A stretch of 64,000 bases of DNA, from positions 124,001 to 188,000 of the forward strand of contig CAZHRK010000002.1 of NCBI GenBank assembly GCA_964534555.1. The letters run 5' to 3'. The notes below the pieces were generated by a model. That model saw only the letters and a list, made by a program, of their open reading frames with translations. It was not told the origin of the DNA and did no database searches. Positions 33,550-42,747 of this stretch are shown one piece after another. The translations under genes were made by a program, and so were the position numbers. This DNA is from CAZHRK01 sp964534555 (lineage in GTDB: Bacteria > Babelota > Babeliae > Babelales > RVW-14). Within the stretch, counting starts at the first letter, position 1. Each line of letters begins with the position of its first letter.

Positions 33550-34455
33550 ATGAATCTTTTACGTTTTTTTATCACTCTTTATTTTTTCTTTATAACCCCG
33601 CTTAGTGCGTCTCTGAGTAATTTTATTCATCATAATGGTGTGCCGACTGATGAATTACAGAAAGTACTGTCTCTCACTGGCGTGAAACAAAATTTATGCG
33701 GGATTGATTTAGTTAACACGACTCAGTCAGCGTGGCTTCGAAATAAAAACTTAGAGCGCTATCAGATTGAGCAAAAAAATCACCCGAAGCATAATGAGCT
33801 TATTCCGTCATTTAAAGCTTTAAAAATGATTGATGAGGTAAAGCCTCTCTCTAAACATTACGACTGTGCCGTTGTCCATGGGGCGTCTCTTGAAACATTT
33901 AGAATGCGCGTTGCTTACCTTATTAATTTATATAACGAGGGCATTCGTTTCGATAAAGTTATTATCCTTACGGGTATGCGTCTATTATTCCCTACAGAGC
34001 CACGTTCTGCACTTGTTTTAGCAAGACCGCCTTTTATTATAAGTAAATCTTGGGTTGATAACAGTGCAGCTCCATTTGAAACAGAAGCTGATATGGCAAA
34101 ATTAGTTTGGGATCAAGCTGAAATGTCATCAGAGATGAGGCTGTTGCCAACGCATATAATCGTTGCGCCGACTAATAATGGCGTTAGGCCTAATACGCGT
34201 GACACCATTAATTATTGGCTTAAGCAGGAGCCTGTACAGCTAAAAAAAGTTCTTGCCGTTTCAAATCAGCCTTATGTTGTGTATCAAGATGATATTCTGC
34301 GTCATTTGCTGCCGGCCGGTACGATTTTGGAAACAGTCGGTAGTGGTTGCCCGAGCCAAGATATTGAATCAATGCTTGTTCTTGATAGCCTTGCTCGAGT
34401 TCTTTATGTCTGGAAAGAGCAGTCTTTTGATAATAAAAAAGCCTCAGTAAATTAA
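33550..34455 (+). CDS. Exported DUF218/YdcF-like protein
   Basis: The 301-residue protein starts with a signal peptide (LLRFFITLYFFFITPLSAS). The order of short motifs resembles the DUF218 (YdcF/SanA) fold: CAVVHGASLETFRMRVAYL, then FDKVIILTGMR, ETEADMAKLVW, RPNTRDTINYWL and LAVSNQPYVVYQ. These proteins are linked to envelope sugar or nucleotide metabolism, but their reactions are mostly unknown. It has no ribosome site and begins one base after the VTT gene, so translation is likely coupled. The fold assignment is tentative. Confidence 0.45.
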   Translation: MNLLRFFITLYFFFITPLSASLSNFIHHNGVPTDELQKVLSLTGVKQNLCGIDLVNTTQSAWLRNKNLERYQIEQKNHPKHNELIPSFKALKMIDEVKPLSKHYDCAVVHGASLETFRMRVAYLINLYNEGIRFDKVIILTGMRLLFPTEPRSALVLARPPFIISKSWVDNSAAPFETEADMAKLVWDQAEMSSEMRLLPTHIIVAPTNNGVRPNTRDTINYWLKQEPVQLKKVLAVSNQPYVVYQDDILRHLLPAGTILETVGSGCPSQDIESMLVLDSLARVLYVWKEQSFDNKKASVN

Positions 34456-34472
34456 ACCCCTGAGGCTTTTTT
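34435..34472. terminator. Bidirectional terminator overlapping the end of the DUF218-like gene
   Basis: A perfect 13-base stem (AAAAAAGCCTCAG with its complement) has its left arm inside the last codons of the gene. It also serves the converging trhO gene. Confidence 0.85.
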
Positions 34473-34494
34473 ATTAATCTATGTATCTTGAATT

Positions 34495-35421
34495 TTAGCT
34501 TAATGATGGATTAACACGCATGCGCTCAGGTCGTGCAGGCACAAGGTGCTGTTCAAGCAGCTCTTTACACTGAGTGCTGCATGTGTTGTTCATGCTTACT
34601 TCGCATGAACTGCAGCAGATAAAATGTTCGTTACATTTTGCATTACGGCAGTTAGTGTAATCATCACATGGAGCATTGCACAAATCGCATGTGCTTAGAA
34701 TATCATCATTAACCGGAACAGTTACGCGTGCGTCAAAAACATAATTTTTGCCACGGAAAAACCCATCAGGATATTTCTCAACATAACGATGAATTCCGCC
34801 TTCTATTTGATAAACCTTTTTGGCAACGCCTTGTTCTTGGAGGTATGCAGATGCTCGTTCACAGCGGATTCCGCCTGTGCAGTACATCAAGACCTCTTTG
34901 TCTTTAAAGGTCTCTAGATTTTGATCGATGTACTCTTTGAACTCTCTGAAATACTCAACCTTTGGCGTGATTGCATTTTTAAATGCGCCAACGCGTGCTT
35001 CATAATAGTTTCTGCCGTCAAGTATCACCAGGTCTTCTGGTGGATTTTGTAGCAGTTGGTGCGTCTCGTCAGGAGAGAGATGAATGCCGGTATTTTCAAT
35101 CTTGGCGCCATCTTTGATTCCTAGGTGTACGATTTCAGGGCGCACAACGACTTGCATGCGCGGGAAGTATTCATGGTCACCATTAACAATACTATCTTTA
35201 AAATCAATACCACCAAAGAGCTCATGCTCATTCATTTCTTTGATGTACTGGTCAGTGTTTTCTAGTGATCCATAGACAGTCGCATTAATTCCCTCGTGAG
35301 CGATAATAATACGCCCAGTAAAGCCCAATTTTTTGCAGAGCTCCATTTGCCATGTTTTGATGGCTTCAGGGTCATTAAGATGCACGTATTTATAGAATAA
35401 AAGAATGCGTTTTGTATTCAT
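34495..35421 (-). CDS. trhO: tRNA uridine(34) hydroxylase TrhO (rhodanese family)
   Basis: TrhO (YceA) hydroxylates U34 of certain tRNAs as a step towards 5-methoxyuridine. The 308-residue protein has an N-terminal acylphosphatase-like domain (GRIIIAHEGINATVYG), a rhodanese domain with the catalytic loop YCTGGIRCE, and a Cys-rich C-terminus (CDLCNAPCDDYTNC, then CCSSC) that may bind zinc. It is preceded by a strongly folded sequence and follows the DEAD-box helicase gene. The identification is confident. Confidence 0.9.
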   Translation of the reverse strand: MNTKRILLFYKYVHLNDPEAIKTWQMELCKKLGFTGRIIIAHEGINATVYGSLENTDQYIKEMNEHELFGGIDFKDSIVNGDHEYFPRMQVVVRPEIVHLGIKDGAKIENTGIHLSPDETHQLLQNPPEDLVILDGRNYYEARVGAFKNAITPKVEYFREFKEYIDQNLETFKDKEVLMYCTGGIRCERASAYLQEQGVAKKVYQIEGGIHRYVEKYPDGFFRGKNYVFDARVTVPVNDDILSTCDLCNAPCDDYTNCRNAKCNEHFICCSSCEVSMNNTCSTQCKELLEQHLVPARPERMRVNPSLS

Positions 35422-35440
35422 GATAACCAGCAGCTAAGGA

Positions 35441-35509
35441 AAGGTACGTGATGCACACAACTAGCCAGCCCCCGCCCGGGGCCCTCGTTGGATAGCAATC
35501 ACGTACCTT
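35441..35509. ncRNA. Long stable hairpin between helicase gene and trhO
   Basis: AAGGTACGTGAT at 35441-35452 pairs perfectly with its complement at 35498-35509. Inside, a short CTA..CCA / TGG.TAG pairing is followed by a GC-rich tip (GCCCC with GGGGC). The whole element is folded over about 70 bases and is far more GC-rich than its surroundings. A T run follows on the plus strand. It could be a small RNA, an attenuator of trhO or a large-loop terminator. No homologue is known to me. Confidence 0.4.
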
Positions 35510-35515
35510 AATTTT

Positions 35516-36817
35516 TTAGGACTTATTTTTCTCTGTATACATTTTAAGTAATGCAGCGCAGACATCAAGTGCTGCGTAATCTTCTTGCAGCACAGGTTGT
35601 AAAACCTCAGCATAACGACCAAGGTCTCGATCATTAAGTGTTTTCTTGAGTAGGTCTAAAATTTTTGCATAGCGTTTATTTTCAAACTCTACATCTGAAG
35701 GTAGATTAATCCGTTTGATATTTGCTTTTGTATAACGCTTGATATCTTTAAACGCACCAAATTCTCTGCGGCTTACAAGGCTAACAGCGCGACCAGATTT
35801 ACCAGCGCGACCTGTTCGTCCGATACGGTGTACATACGATTCTTCATCATGAGGAATATCATAGTTAAACACCATCTCGACGTGAGAAACATCGATTCCG
35901 CGTGCAGCAACATCAGTTGCGACTAGAATATCAACATCACCTTTTTTAAAGCGCGTCATAACACGGTTTCGCTTATCCTGGGTGATATCACCATGAATAC
36001 CAGCAGCTGCATAGCCTCGATCTTTTAAGCCATTAACCAGGTCATCAACACGTCGTTTTGTATTAGAGAAAACAATTGTTGATTGTGGGTTATGCATATC
36101 AATCAAACGACAAACAGCATCAAGTTTTTGGTTTGATTCAACATCGATGTACAGCTGTTCGATAGGAGGTGCTGTTACAGCTTCATGAACAACTTTGATG
36201 TGCTCTGGGTTATTTTGATACAGCTTCGTGAGTGCCAAGATTTCTCGTGCCATTGTTGCAGAGAAGAGAAGCGTTTGCTCGCGATTAGCTGTTTGCGTTA
36301 AAATCTTTTCGATATCAGGCCGGAATCCCATATCAAGCATTTTGTCAGCTTCATCAAGCACAACCATCTTAACCGCTTTTAAATCAATTGTTCGGCGTTC
36401 AATATGATCAATGAGTCGGCCTGGAGTCCCAATGACTACGTTCGCGCCACGTCTTAGACCTTGAATTTGCCTATCAAGTGATTGTCCACCAAAAACAGGT
36501 TGAATGAATACGCCTTTTTTATGTGCGCTAAATTTATTGAACTGTTCTGCCACCTGAACTGCAAGTTCCCGAACAGGGCACATAACCAGGACTTGTGGTT
36601 TTTTTATAGAGGGATCAATTTTTTCAATTACAGGGATTCCAAACGCAGCAGTCTTTCCACTTCCAGTAGCAGCTTGGCCGATAACGTCTTTGCCTTCTAG
36701 GATAACCGGAATCGCTTGGGCTTGAATAGGAGATGCTTCTTCAAAGCCTTGATCTGCAATAGCTTGTAAAAGCTCTTTTGATAACCCAAGCTCGTTAAAT
36801 GAACATTTTTTAGTCAT
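35516..36817 (-). CDS. DEAD-box ATP-dependent RNA helicase
   Basis: This RNA helicase of the bacterial RhlE/CshA/DeaD group remodels RNA in ribosome assembly or decay. The 433-residue protein has every core motif: the Q motif (FEEASPIQAQAIP), AATGSGKT, PVRELA, TPGRLI, LDEADKML, SAT, ATDVAARGID and HRIGRTGRAG. The C-terminal extension is short (about 70 residues) and helical, so it lacks the large RNA-binding domain of E. coli DeaD. Which of the three helicases it corresponds to cannot be decided. Confidence 0.9.
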   Translation of the reverse strand: MTKKCSFNELGLSKELLQAIADQGFEEASPIQAQAIPVILEGKDVIGQAATGSGKTAAFGIPVIEKIDPSIKKPQVLVMCPVRELAVQVAEQFNKFSAHKKGVFIQPVFGGQSLDRQIQGLRRGANVVIGTPGRLIDHIERRTIDLKAVKMVVLDEADKMLDMGFRPDIEKILTQTANREQTLLFSATMAREILALTKLYQNNPEHIKVVHEAVTAPPIEQLYIDVESNQKLDAVCRLIDMHNPQSTIVFSNTKRRVDDLVNGLKDRGYAAAGIHGDITQDKRNRVMTRFKKGDVDILVATDVAARGIDVSHVEMVFNYDIPHDEESYVHRIGRTGRAGKSGRAVSLVSRREFGAFKDIKRYTKANIKRINLPSDVEFENKRYAKILDLLKKTLNDRDLGRYAEVLQPVLQEDYAALDVCAALLKMYTEKNKS

Positions 36818-36933
36818 GAATATTTATTAGATTCTTTCGACATGAACAACGGTCGTGAAGGAGAGATAGACTGTTTTTGTTCTGTATGATTTGATGGAAC
36901 TACTATACGGGCGGATTGAGTGTCCCCTGTAAA

Positions 36934-36960
36934 CAAAAAAGGCCGGGACAGCGCCCGGCC
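36934..36960 (-). terminator. Terminator of rplU
   Basis: On the minus strand the stem GGCCGGG with CCCGGCC around a six-base loop is followed by TTTTTTG, 18 bases after the rplU stop. Confidence 0.9.
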
Positions 36961-36977
36961 GTGCAAGCATATAAAGC

Positions 36978-37316
36978 TTAGATGCTCTCAATTCTGAGAA
37001 CGGTCATTTGTTGGCGATGACCAGTCTTAGTTCTGCGTTTTTTACGACGTTTGAACTTGAAGACGATAACTTTTGGACCCTTTGTTTGCTTAACGATGCT
37101 TGCTTTTACGCTTGCACCCTTAACAAATGGTTGGCCGAACTCAAACTCGTTGTTACCTTGCTTACGGAAAACAACTTCGTTGATTGTAATCGCATCACCT
37201 GTATTGCCTTCGATTTTTTCAACAGCAACAGTTCTGCCAGGGATTACCTGGTACTGTTTTCCACCTGTTTGAATAATCGCGTATTTTTCGAATAAGCTCT
37301 GTGACGCAGCTTTCAT
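36978..37316 (-). CDS. rplU: Ribosomal protein bL21
   Basis: bL21 is a 50S protein bound to 23S rRNA. The ATG at 37316 has an AAAGG site seven bases upstream and gives 112 residues; an in-frame TTG at 37367 has no such site. The family core is clear (YAIIQTGGKQYQVIPG, FKFKRRKKRRTKTGHRQ). About nine residues precede the usual start, a small extension. The common partner rpmA (bL27) is not adjacent; the gene is followed directly by a terminator. Confidence 0.95.
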   Translation of the reverse strand: MKAASQSLFEKYAIIQTGGKQYQVIPGRTVAVEKIEGNTGDAITINEVVFRKQGNNEFEFGQPFVKGASVKASIVKQTKGPKVIVFKFKRRKKRRTKTGHRQQMTVLRIESI

Positions 37317-37400
37317 GTAATAACCTTTCAGACCAAGCACGGTAACGATAGAATTTTTGGTTTTCAACCTGTAATTTACGGGTATTTGGGAACGTGCTAA

Positions 37401-37428
37401 AGCATATCAAAAACATTGCAGATGTCCA
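37401..37428 (-). promoter_or_regulatory. Candidate promoter of rplU
   Basis: On the minus strand a TGGACA -35 (37428-37423), a 16-base spacer and a TATGCT -10 (37406-37401) lie about 85 bases upstream of the start. Confidence 0.45.
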
Positions 37429-37449
37429 GTTGCTCGTGATTAAACACGA

Positions 37450-37478
37450 AAAAAGGGCCCCAAATTGAGACCCTTTTT
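37450..37478 (-). terminator. Terminator of the exported-protein gene at 37484
   Basis: The minus transcript forms AAAAAGGG with CCCTTTTT, extended by wobble pairs, and ends in TTTTTT, six bases after the stop codon. Confidence 0.75.
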
Positions 37479-37483
37479 AGTAA

Positions 37484-38383
37484 CTATAGGAGTATTGCTT
37501 TTCCTAGCTCATCAAATGCCTGTTCTAGCTCATCAAATATTGTCATAACGCTCGTCCATGATCCTTTGATGCTTTTGAAGACTTCTTTTGGAAGGTAAAG
37601 CTCAAACGCTCTAACGATTTTATCAATATTTGATTGAATCTTTATATGAACCTTCTGATCAATAAATTTATTTAAAATTATAAGATCACGTGTTGTAACA
37701 TAACGAGCCAAGAATTGTGCGAATTTTTCAGCAGAAAGATCTTTAGTCTGATCTATTGCTTGGCGTGAATTAACAAATTTGATTGTCGCACCCGAGATAA
37801 TCTCTACTTTTGTGTAGTATTGCGACTCTTCGGTTTGCTTGTGAAGGTATGATATTTCAGGCGATAATTTGCCCATAAAATCAAGAATGCGATCTACTGA
37901 TGCTTTTTCAGAAGGCGTGCATGACTTGCTTTCAGTCTCAAGCTCTTTGCTTGCAAGTCTTAAGCTACTTTCAATAAAGTTTTTTTCTTCTTCATTTAGT
38001 TCAGCAATAAGTGGACTTTCACTTGCCATCAGCCATTGAGCATACGCAACGATTCCCTGCCCAATATGAACAAGTGGCTCATAAAGGTGTGATGTAAGGT
38101 GTAAGGATTCAAGGTCCAAGCCTGACAGCTTAAACAACATGAGTCCAAGGCCTTTACTTTGTAGGTACGGCTTGATTTTGTTGATTGTCTTAGTCAGCTC
38201 ATTAAGATTTACAACGCTACTTACCTTAATGTTGTTAAACTTTGCTTTAAATTCAACTGAATCTATAACAGTGTCTATAATAATCTCACTAGAGCCAGTG
38301 TTCGCGCATAGAGTTGTTGGCAGATATAACATACCAACTGCAAGCAACAAAGAAGTTGCTATATTTTTTAGTGTCTTTTTCAT
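37484..38383 (-). CDS. Exported helical protein of unknown function
   Basis: The ATG at 38383 has an AAGGGG site; an upstream in-frame start would add 18 residues. The 299-residue product has a clear signal peptide (MKKTLKNIATSLLLAVG, cleavage near LCANTG). The mature part is mostly helical with no catalytic motif, for example GIVAYAQWLMASESPLIAEL and ASKELETESKSCTPSEKASV. It is transcribed alone and has its own terminator. I do not recognise the family; periplasmic or secreted location is predicted. Confidence 0.65.
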   Translation of the reverse strand: MKKTLKNIATSLLLAVGMLYLPTTLCANTGSSEIIIDTVIDSVEFKAKFNNIKVSSVVNLNELTKTINKIKPYLQSKGLGLMLFKLSGLDLESLHLTSHLYEPLVHIGQGIVAYAQWLMASESPLIAELNEEEKNFIESSLRLASKELETESKSCTPSEKASVDRILDFMGKLSPEISYLHKQTEESQYYTKVEIISGATIKFVNSRQAIDQTKDLSAEKFAQFLARYVTTRDLIILNKFIDQKVHIKIQSNIDKIVRAFELYLPKEVFKSIKGSWTSVMTIFDELEQAFDELGKAILL

Positions 38384-38482
38384 AAGAATGCCCCTTTCCA
38401 AAGCTATGGATCGATTATACCAAGCGGTAAGGGGCATCTAAAAACGATAAAAAAGGGCTTTTTTATAGGGTAAATAATTCAG

Positions 38483-39349
38483 TTAGGAAGCATTGTGCCA
38501 TGATTCTAAGAGCTTTATGACGTCCAGCATTTCGTCCTCTGAAGCCTGTGGTCCTTCAATAATTTTAGGGATTCCAGCAAGCTTAGGGTGCTGCATAAGT
38601 CTTTTAAGCTTTTCTTCTCCGATTAAACCCTTGGCAGGGAATGCGTGCATATCTTCTCGGGAGCCACATGCTCTACCAGCATCATTAAAATGAATAAGCT
38701 TTAGCCGATCAATCCCAACTGTTCTTTCTAGAGAATCAACAACTTCTTGGGTGTTTTCTAGGTCATACCCATAAACAAAAGCATGGGCAGTATCAAAACA
38801 AAAGCCTATCTTCTCTGGGTGCTTGATGATTTCAAGTAGAAACTTAAAATCGTCAAAGCTATTTCCAAGTGTTCTGTTTCCATGCCCAGTGTTTTCCAGC
38901 AAAATACAGACATCATCAACATTCTTTAAAACGCTATCAAGCATTTTTGCTAGTTTTGTAAGGCCAGCTATTTTTGCATCTGGGTCTGTATCAGTTGCTG
39001 CAAAACCCTTAGATGAGCCAGGGTGAAGCACTAGGTACTTAATTCCTAGTGCCTGAGCCATCTTAATTTCTTTTCTTAGTATCTGACGGGACGCAGCAAA
39101 AGCTTCTTTTTTAAATGCTGCGGGGTTTACCCAATACGAACTATGGATAAAAACATCAGGATTAAATGCTTTTTTGTATTCTTCAAAAAGAGCTTTGTCT
39201 TTTGCAAGGAGCCTAATGTAGTCACCTGTTTTAGGCTTAACCAAAAAGAACTGAAGGCAGGTAAGTTTGAGGCGCATTGCCTGAGCAATCATATCCTCAA
39301 AAGAGGTTTCAAATCGTACGTTGAGACCCAATTTAAGATCAAAGGCCAA
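38483..39349 (-). CDS. nfo: Endonuclease IV (AP endonuclease)
   Basis: Endonuclease IV cuts DNA at abasic sites in base-excision repair. The 288-residue TIM barrel has the metal-binding motifs HPGS, ENTG, CFDTAHAFVYGYDL and HFND, and ends with IIEGPQ in place of the usual ETP. The start is a TTG at 39349 with a strong AAGGAG site; no ATG or GTG fits better. It overlaps the end of the phosphohexomutase gene by 11 bases, so the two are co-transcribed. Confidence 0.9.
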   Translation of the reverse strand: MAFDLKLGLNVRFETSFEDMIAQAMRLKLTCLQFFLVKPKTGDYIRLLAKDKALFEEYKKAFNPDVFIHSSYWVNPAAFKKEAFAASRQILRKEIKMAQALGIKYLVLHPGSSKGFAATDTDPDAKIAGLTKLAKMLDSVLKNVDDVCILLENTGHGNRTLGNSFDDFKFLLEIIKHPEKIGFCFDTAHAFVYGYDLENTQEVVDSLERTVGIDRLKLIHFNDAGRACGSREDMHAFPAKGLIGEEKLKRLMQHPKLAGIPKIIEGPQASEDEMLDVIKLLESWHNAS

Positions 39350-40739
39350 TGTGACTCCTTAATTCTTCATCGCTGAAATAGGGTGTTAGCATCCCTGCAA
39401 AGAATGTTTTTATCTTCTCTAAGCCATCTTTATTGTCTGATTCAAAGCGGAGGCATATGACAGGCTGTGTATTTGAGGCTCGTACAAGTCCCCAGCCCTC
39501 AGGCATGTGTGCTCTGATACCATCGATAGTTACTAACTCAAGCTCAGGATATGCGCCCAAGATGCCACGTACGTGTTCAACGATCGCTACTTTTTGTTCA
39601 TCAGATGAGCATTGAATTCTATATTCAGGGGAGCTGACTTTTTGTGGTATTGCATCAATTAATTGGTCGACAGTCTTACCGGAGGATTCCAGAATTTGAA
39701 GCAGGCGGAATGCTGCATAAATTCCATCATCAAATCCAAAAAATGAATCATTAAAGAAAAAATGGCAGCTGAGCTCGCCACCAAGTGCAGCATTATGTTC
39801 TTTCATTGCACGCTTGATGTGTGAATGGCCTGATGGAGAGATAATTGCTGTTCCACCATTCTTTTTCACCACATCAATAAGCGCACCCGAGCTTTTGATA
39901 TCGCATACAACGCCAGCGCCAGGATGACTTTTAAGTACTTCATCAGCATAAAGTGCGAGCAGGTGGTCACCCGCGATTAGTTTTCCTTGAAGTGTCATGG
40001 GGTTCATGCGGTCGCAATCGCCGTCAAATCCAAGCCCAACCTTTTTAGTTGTGTCTGCGCTTAGCTTTTCAGCCAGTACGTGCATATGCTCTGCTACTGT
40101 TGGGTCTGGTTCATGATTAGGAAAAGTACCATCAAGTTCATCAAATATGAATTCGACATTACCAAGATTCATTTCATTAACTAAGCGAGGCACGACTGTG
40201 CACGCCGCACCATTCCCTAGATCCATAACAGCGTTAACGTCTTTTCCAATAAGCGTAGGAAATCGCTCTTTGATGTATTTGCAGTATGCGCTTACTACGT
40301 CTACTGAAGACAAAAAGCCTTTTTTGCCTGTCGGTTCAATAAATTTTTCTGAGATAAAAATATTTTTTATCTCTTGGATAAGCGCGCCCGCTACGCCCCA
40401 TATTTTTACGCCGTTATATTCTTTAGGATTATGAGAAGCAGTAATACAAATAGCTGCAGGATTTCCTAGTGTGTGAACAGCAAAATACATAAGTGGTGTT
40501 GGCACGACTCCAAGGTCAACGATATTAAAGCCTAAATCGAGCGCAGTTGTAACAAATATATCGTGAATAGGTTGTGAATGTACGCGCGCATCGCGAGCAA
40601 TAAGGATGGATGTGGTGAGGGGATAATGTTGTTTGAGAAACGTGATGATTGCAGCAGCAAGCTTATTCATCGTCTCAAGCTGTAACTCGCTACCGACAAT
40701 ACCGCGTATATCGTATTCTCTAAAAACATTTAATTTCAT
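39339..40739 (-). CDS. Phosphomannomutase/phosphoglucomutase
   Basis: This enzyme interconverts hexose 1- and 6-phosphates for the synthesis of sugar nucleotides. The ATG at 40739 with a GGAG site gives 466 residues, normal for the AlgC/ManB group. It has the phosphoserine loop TASHNPKEYNG, the metal loop GFDGDCDR, the sugar-binding GGELSCHFF and the C-terminal RASNTQP. Whether mannose or glucose is preferred cannot be told. Its product could feed the nucleotide-sugar enzymes at 57-60 kb, which is an inference. Confidence 0.88.
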   Translation of the reverse strand: MKLNVFREYDIRGIVGSELQLETMNKLAAAIITFLKQHYPLTTSILIARDARVHSQPIHDIFVTTALDLGFNIVDLGVVPTPLMYFAVHTLGNPAAICITASHNPKEYNGVKIWGVAGALIQEIKNIFISEKFIEPTGKKGFLSSVDVVSAYCKYIKERFPTLIGKDVNAVMDLGNGAACTVVPRLVNEMNLGNVEFIFDELDGTFPNHEPDPTVAEHMHVLAEKLSADTTKKVGLGFDGDCDRMNPMTLQGKLIAGDHLLALYADEVLKSHPGAGVVCDIKSSGALIDVVKKNGGTAIISPSGHSHIKRAMKEHNAALGGELSCHFFFNDSFFGFDDGIYAAFRLLQILESSGKTVDQLIDAIPQKVSSPEYRIQCSSDEQKVAIVEHVRGILGAYPELELVTIDGIRAHMPEGWGLVRASNTQPVICLRFESDNKDGLEKIKTFFAGMLTPYFSDEELRSHIGL

Positions 40740-40821
40740 AACCAGCTCCAAAGAGGTGTTTCTAAAAAATTATCCCCTAGTTTACCATCTTGTCGCTGTT
40801 TGAAAAGAATAGAGACAGCAG

Positions 40822-42195
40822 TTAGCGTTGGATTTGCTTTTGGACATCGCTTTTAAACATATCAAACAGAGGTTTTAGCGATACAGAGTAAAGCTTATAG
40901 GTCCATGCTTGTATCGTTCTGGTGGTGATAATCAAATAATCAAGGGCCGTGCTAAATCCTTGTTCGGCAGTTTTTTTCCATGCAGGGCTTACCGTTTCAT
41001 CAAGCTTTGTGAGTGCAGGCATCAGGGCAAGTGCGTTATCCAGCGATTTGAGGTTTTGTACAAGAAGCAGAAGGTTGTTATTGACGCTTGTGTAATCTGT
41101 GTGCATTTGGCTGTTTTTAACCAGAATTTTTTCAAAAATAGCTTCATGTGGTTGTGTTAGCGTTCCGCTATTAAGGGCAGCAGCAGGGGATTCCCCTGCT
41201 GCTAGTGGTTGAGCTTGTTGTGCAGCTGCAGGAGCATCTACTGCTATACTGCCAGCTGTGGGCGCTGCCCCTTTTTCTTCAGGCTTGCCCATTACTTTTT
41301 CTTTAATTGTTGTAATTGTTGCGTAAATGATTCTGGCCGTTGCTGAGATAAAATCTGCGACCCTACGCATGACATAGTGAATAAATGTTGGCTCTTGTAC
41401 TTGTTGTGCTTCAGGTTGCTTTTTTTCGCTTATCAGCCATGTTCTGCTTTTTTTATCTGCTTTTTGGGTGCCTGCTTGCTCTTCTTGTTTTTGCTCTTCA
41501 AGCGCTACGGTTGCTTTGATAGCTGTATTTTTCTCACGTGTTTGAGCGAGCATTTTTTCTACATCTGCCATTTGTGTTTTAATGGTCTCAATCTTTTTTT
41601 GCATTTCAGCGGATGTTTCATCGTTCATTTTTTTCATAATGCTATTAAGCTCGTCAAGCTGGGCTTTAATCCCATCGTGTGTTTTTTGTGCAGCATCTTC
41701 TGTTGCTTGTTTGAGCAAAGACAATGATTCTTTGCGCGCTTGGGCAACTATCTGTTTTGCTTTTTCAACAGCTTCATCAGCCTGCCCGAGAATTGTTTTG
41801 AGCTCACCTTTTGTTGAGCTTATTGATTCAAGTGCTGTATTAATTGTTTCGATTCCTTTTTTTACTTCAGTGCGCGCAAGTTCTGTTGCTGGATTTGAGC
41901 TGCTTTTTGGTGCAGGCTCAGGAGCCTTTTGTGGCTCTGTAGTGCTTGTAGGCGCAGTTATAGGAGGCGTTTGGTCAATAGGTTCAGTAGGTGCTACTTG
42001 AGGAGCTGCTTCTGGTGCTGTAGGCGTTGCCTCTGCAGGTGTTTCTGCTACTGGAGGAGCCTCTGTTACTGGCGTTTCAGCTGGTGCTGCTGTGCTTGGC
42101 GTTTCATCGACAGGCATCTCTTGCGGCATCGCCAAGATTAAAGGAGCGCCACACAGCGCAATAAGAGTCATGCTTATACGAATAAGATTTTTCAT
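40822..42195 (-). CDS. Exported Ala/Pro-rich coiled-coil protein (1 of 3)
   Basis: The 457-residue protein has a signal peptide (NLIRISMTLIALCGAPLILA), then an Ala/Pro/Thr/Glu-rich low-complexity linker (about 25-105) and a long coiled coil (about 105-250) rich in Glu, Lys and Gln. A hydrophobic amphipathic helix follows near residue 275 (FIHYVMRRVADFISATARII). The same architecture is found in the gene at 42748. A GGAA-type site precedes the ATG. It could be an envelope tether or a secreted structural protein. No known domain is present. Confidence 0.65.
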   Translation of the reverse strand: MKNLIRISMTLIALCGAPLILAMPQEMPVDETPSTAAPAETPVTEAPPVAETPAEATPTAPEAAPQVAPTEPIDQTPPITAPTSTTEPQKAPEPAPKSSSNPATELARTEVKKGIETINTALESISSTKGELKTILGQADEAVEKAKQIVAQARKESLSLLKQATEDAAQKTHDGIKAQLDELNSIMKKMNDETSAEMQKKIETIKTQMADVEKMLAQTREKNTAIKATVALEEQKQEEQAGTQKADKKSRTWLISEKKQPEAQQVQEPTFIHYVMRRVADFISATARIIYATITTIKEKVMGKPEEKGAAPTAGSIAVDAPAAAQQAQPLAAGESPAAALNSGTLTQPHEAIFEKILVKNSQMHTDYTSVNNNLLLLVQNLKSLDNALALMPALTKLDETVSPAWKKTAEQGFSTALDYLIITTRTIQAWTYKLYSVSLKPLFDMFKSDVQKQIQR

Positions 42196-42221
42196 CCCAC
42201 ACTTCCTTATAGTTTTTCTTT

Positions 42222-42671
42222 TTAATTTTTATTTTGAGCAGCTTGTTGGACTTCTCCTTTTGATTGTGCAGCTGACTGAATAAATACATCAGTCGTATTG
42301 TCAAATTCAAAATACTGAGAGAATAACTCTTCACGTTTTTTTGTGATTTGATCAACAACCTTATTCATCTGATTAAGGTATTCTTGTACCTGAGCATTAA
42401 GCGCGACTATTTTGGGGTTGGTTGGCGCAATAATCCCTTTATCTTCTTCTTTTAGCTCGATAGAGTCTGGCCATTTAAGTTGTGTTGATTCTGCTGAAGC
42501 CGCAGGCTGCTCCATTACAGGTGGAGTCTGCATAGATGCATCAGGAGTCGGTGCAGCGCTTTCAGTTTGAGCTGGTATGCCCATTTCAGAGGGTGCTTCC
42601 ATAGCACTAAGAAAAGGCTTATGCATGTGTAGCAGTAACCATACGCCTAAAAATATACGCAATAACTTCAT
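42222..42671 (-). CDS. Exported Ala/Pro-rich protein (2 of 3)
   Basis: The ATG at 42671 with a GAGGGAG site gives 149 residues. A signal peptide (KLLRIFLGVWLLLHMHKPFL) is followed by an Ala/Pro-rich stretch and a helical segment (VQEYLNQMNKVVDQITKKRE). It lies between two larger proteins of the same style, with gaps of 26 and 76 bases, so the three probably form one operon. The family is not recognised. Confidence 0.6.
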   Translation of the reverse strand: MKLLRIFLGVWLLLHMHKPFLSAMEAPSEMGIPAQTESAAPTPDASMQTPPVMEQPAASAESTQLKWPDSIELKEEDKGIIAPTNPKIVALNAQVQEYLNQMNKVVDQITKKREELFSQYFEFDNTTDVFIQSAAQSKGEVQQAAQNKN

Positions 42672-42747
42672 ATAAGACTCCCTCTGTGTTTGCCCATTAG
42701 AAAACATCAGGAAATCCTACCACGCAGTTACCTGCTATATCAACACA

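Noticed and set aside
38448..38467. Short A/T-rich inverted repeat after nfo
   Set aside because: The stem is only A-T pairs around a very small loop, so it is too weak to call as a terminator.
41377..42141. Cys-rich open frames antisense to the Ala/Pro-rich protein
   Set aside because: The Cys and Trp richness comes from the reverse complement of Ala/Thr/Pro codons, not from a real protein.
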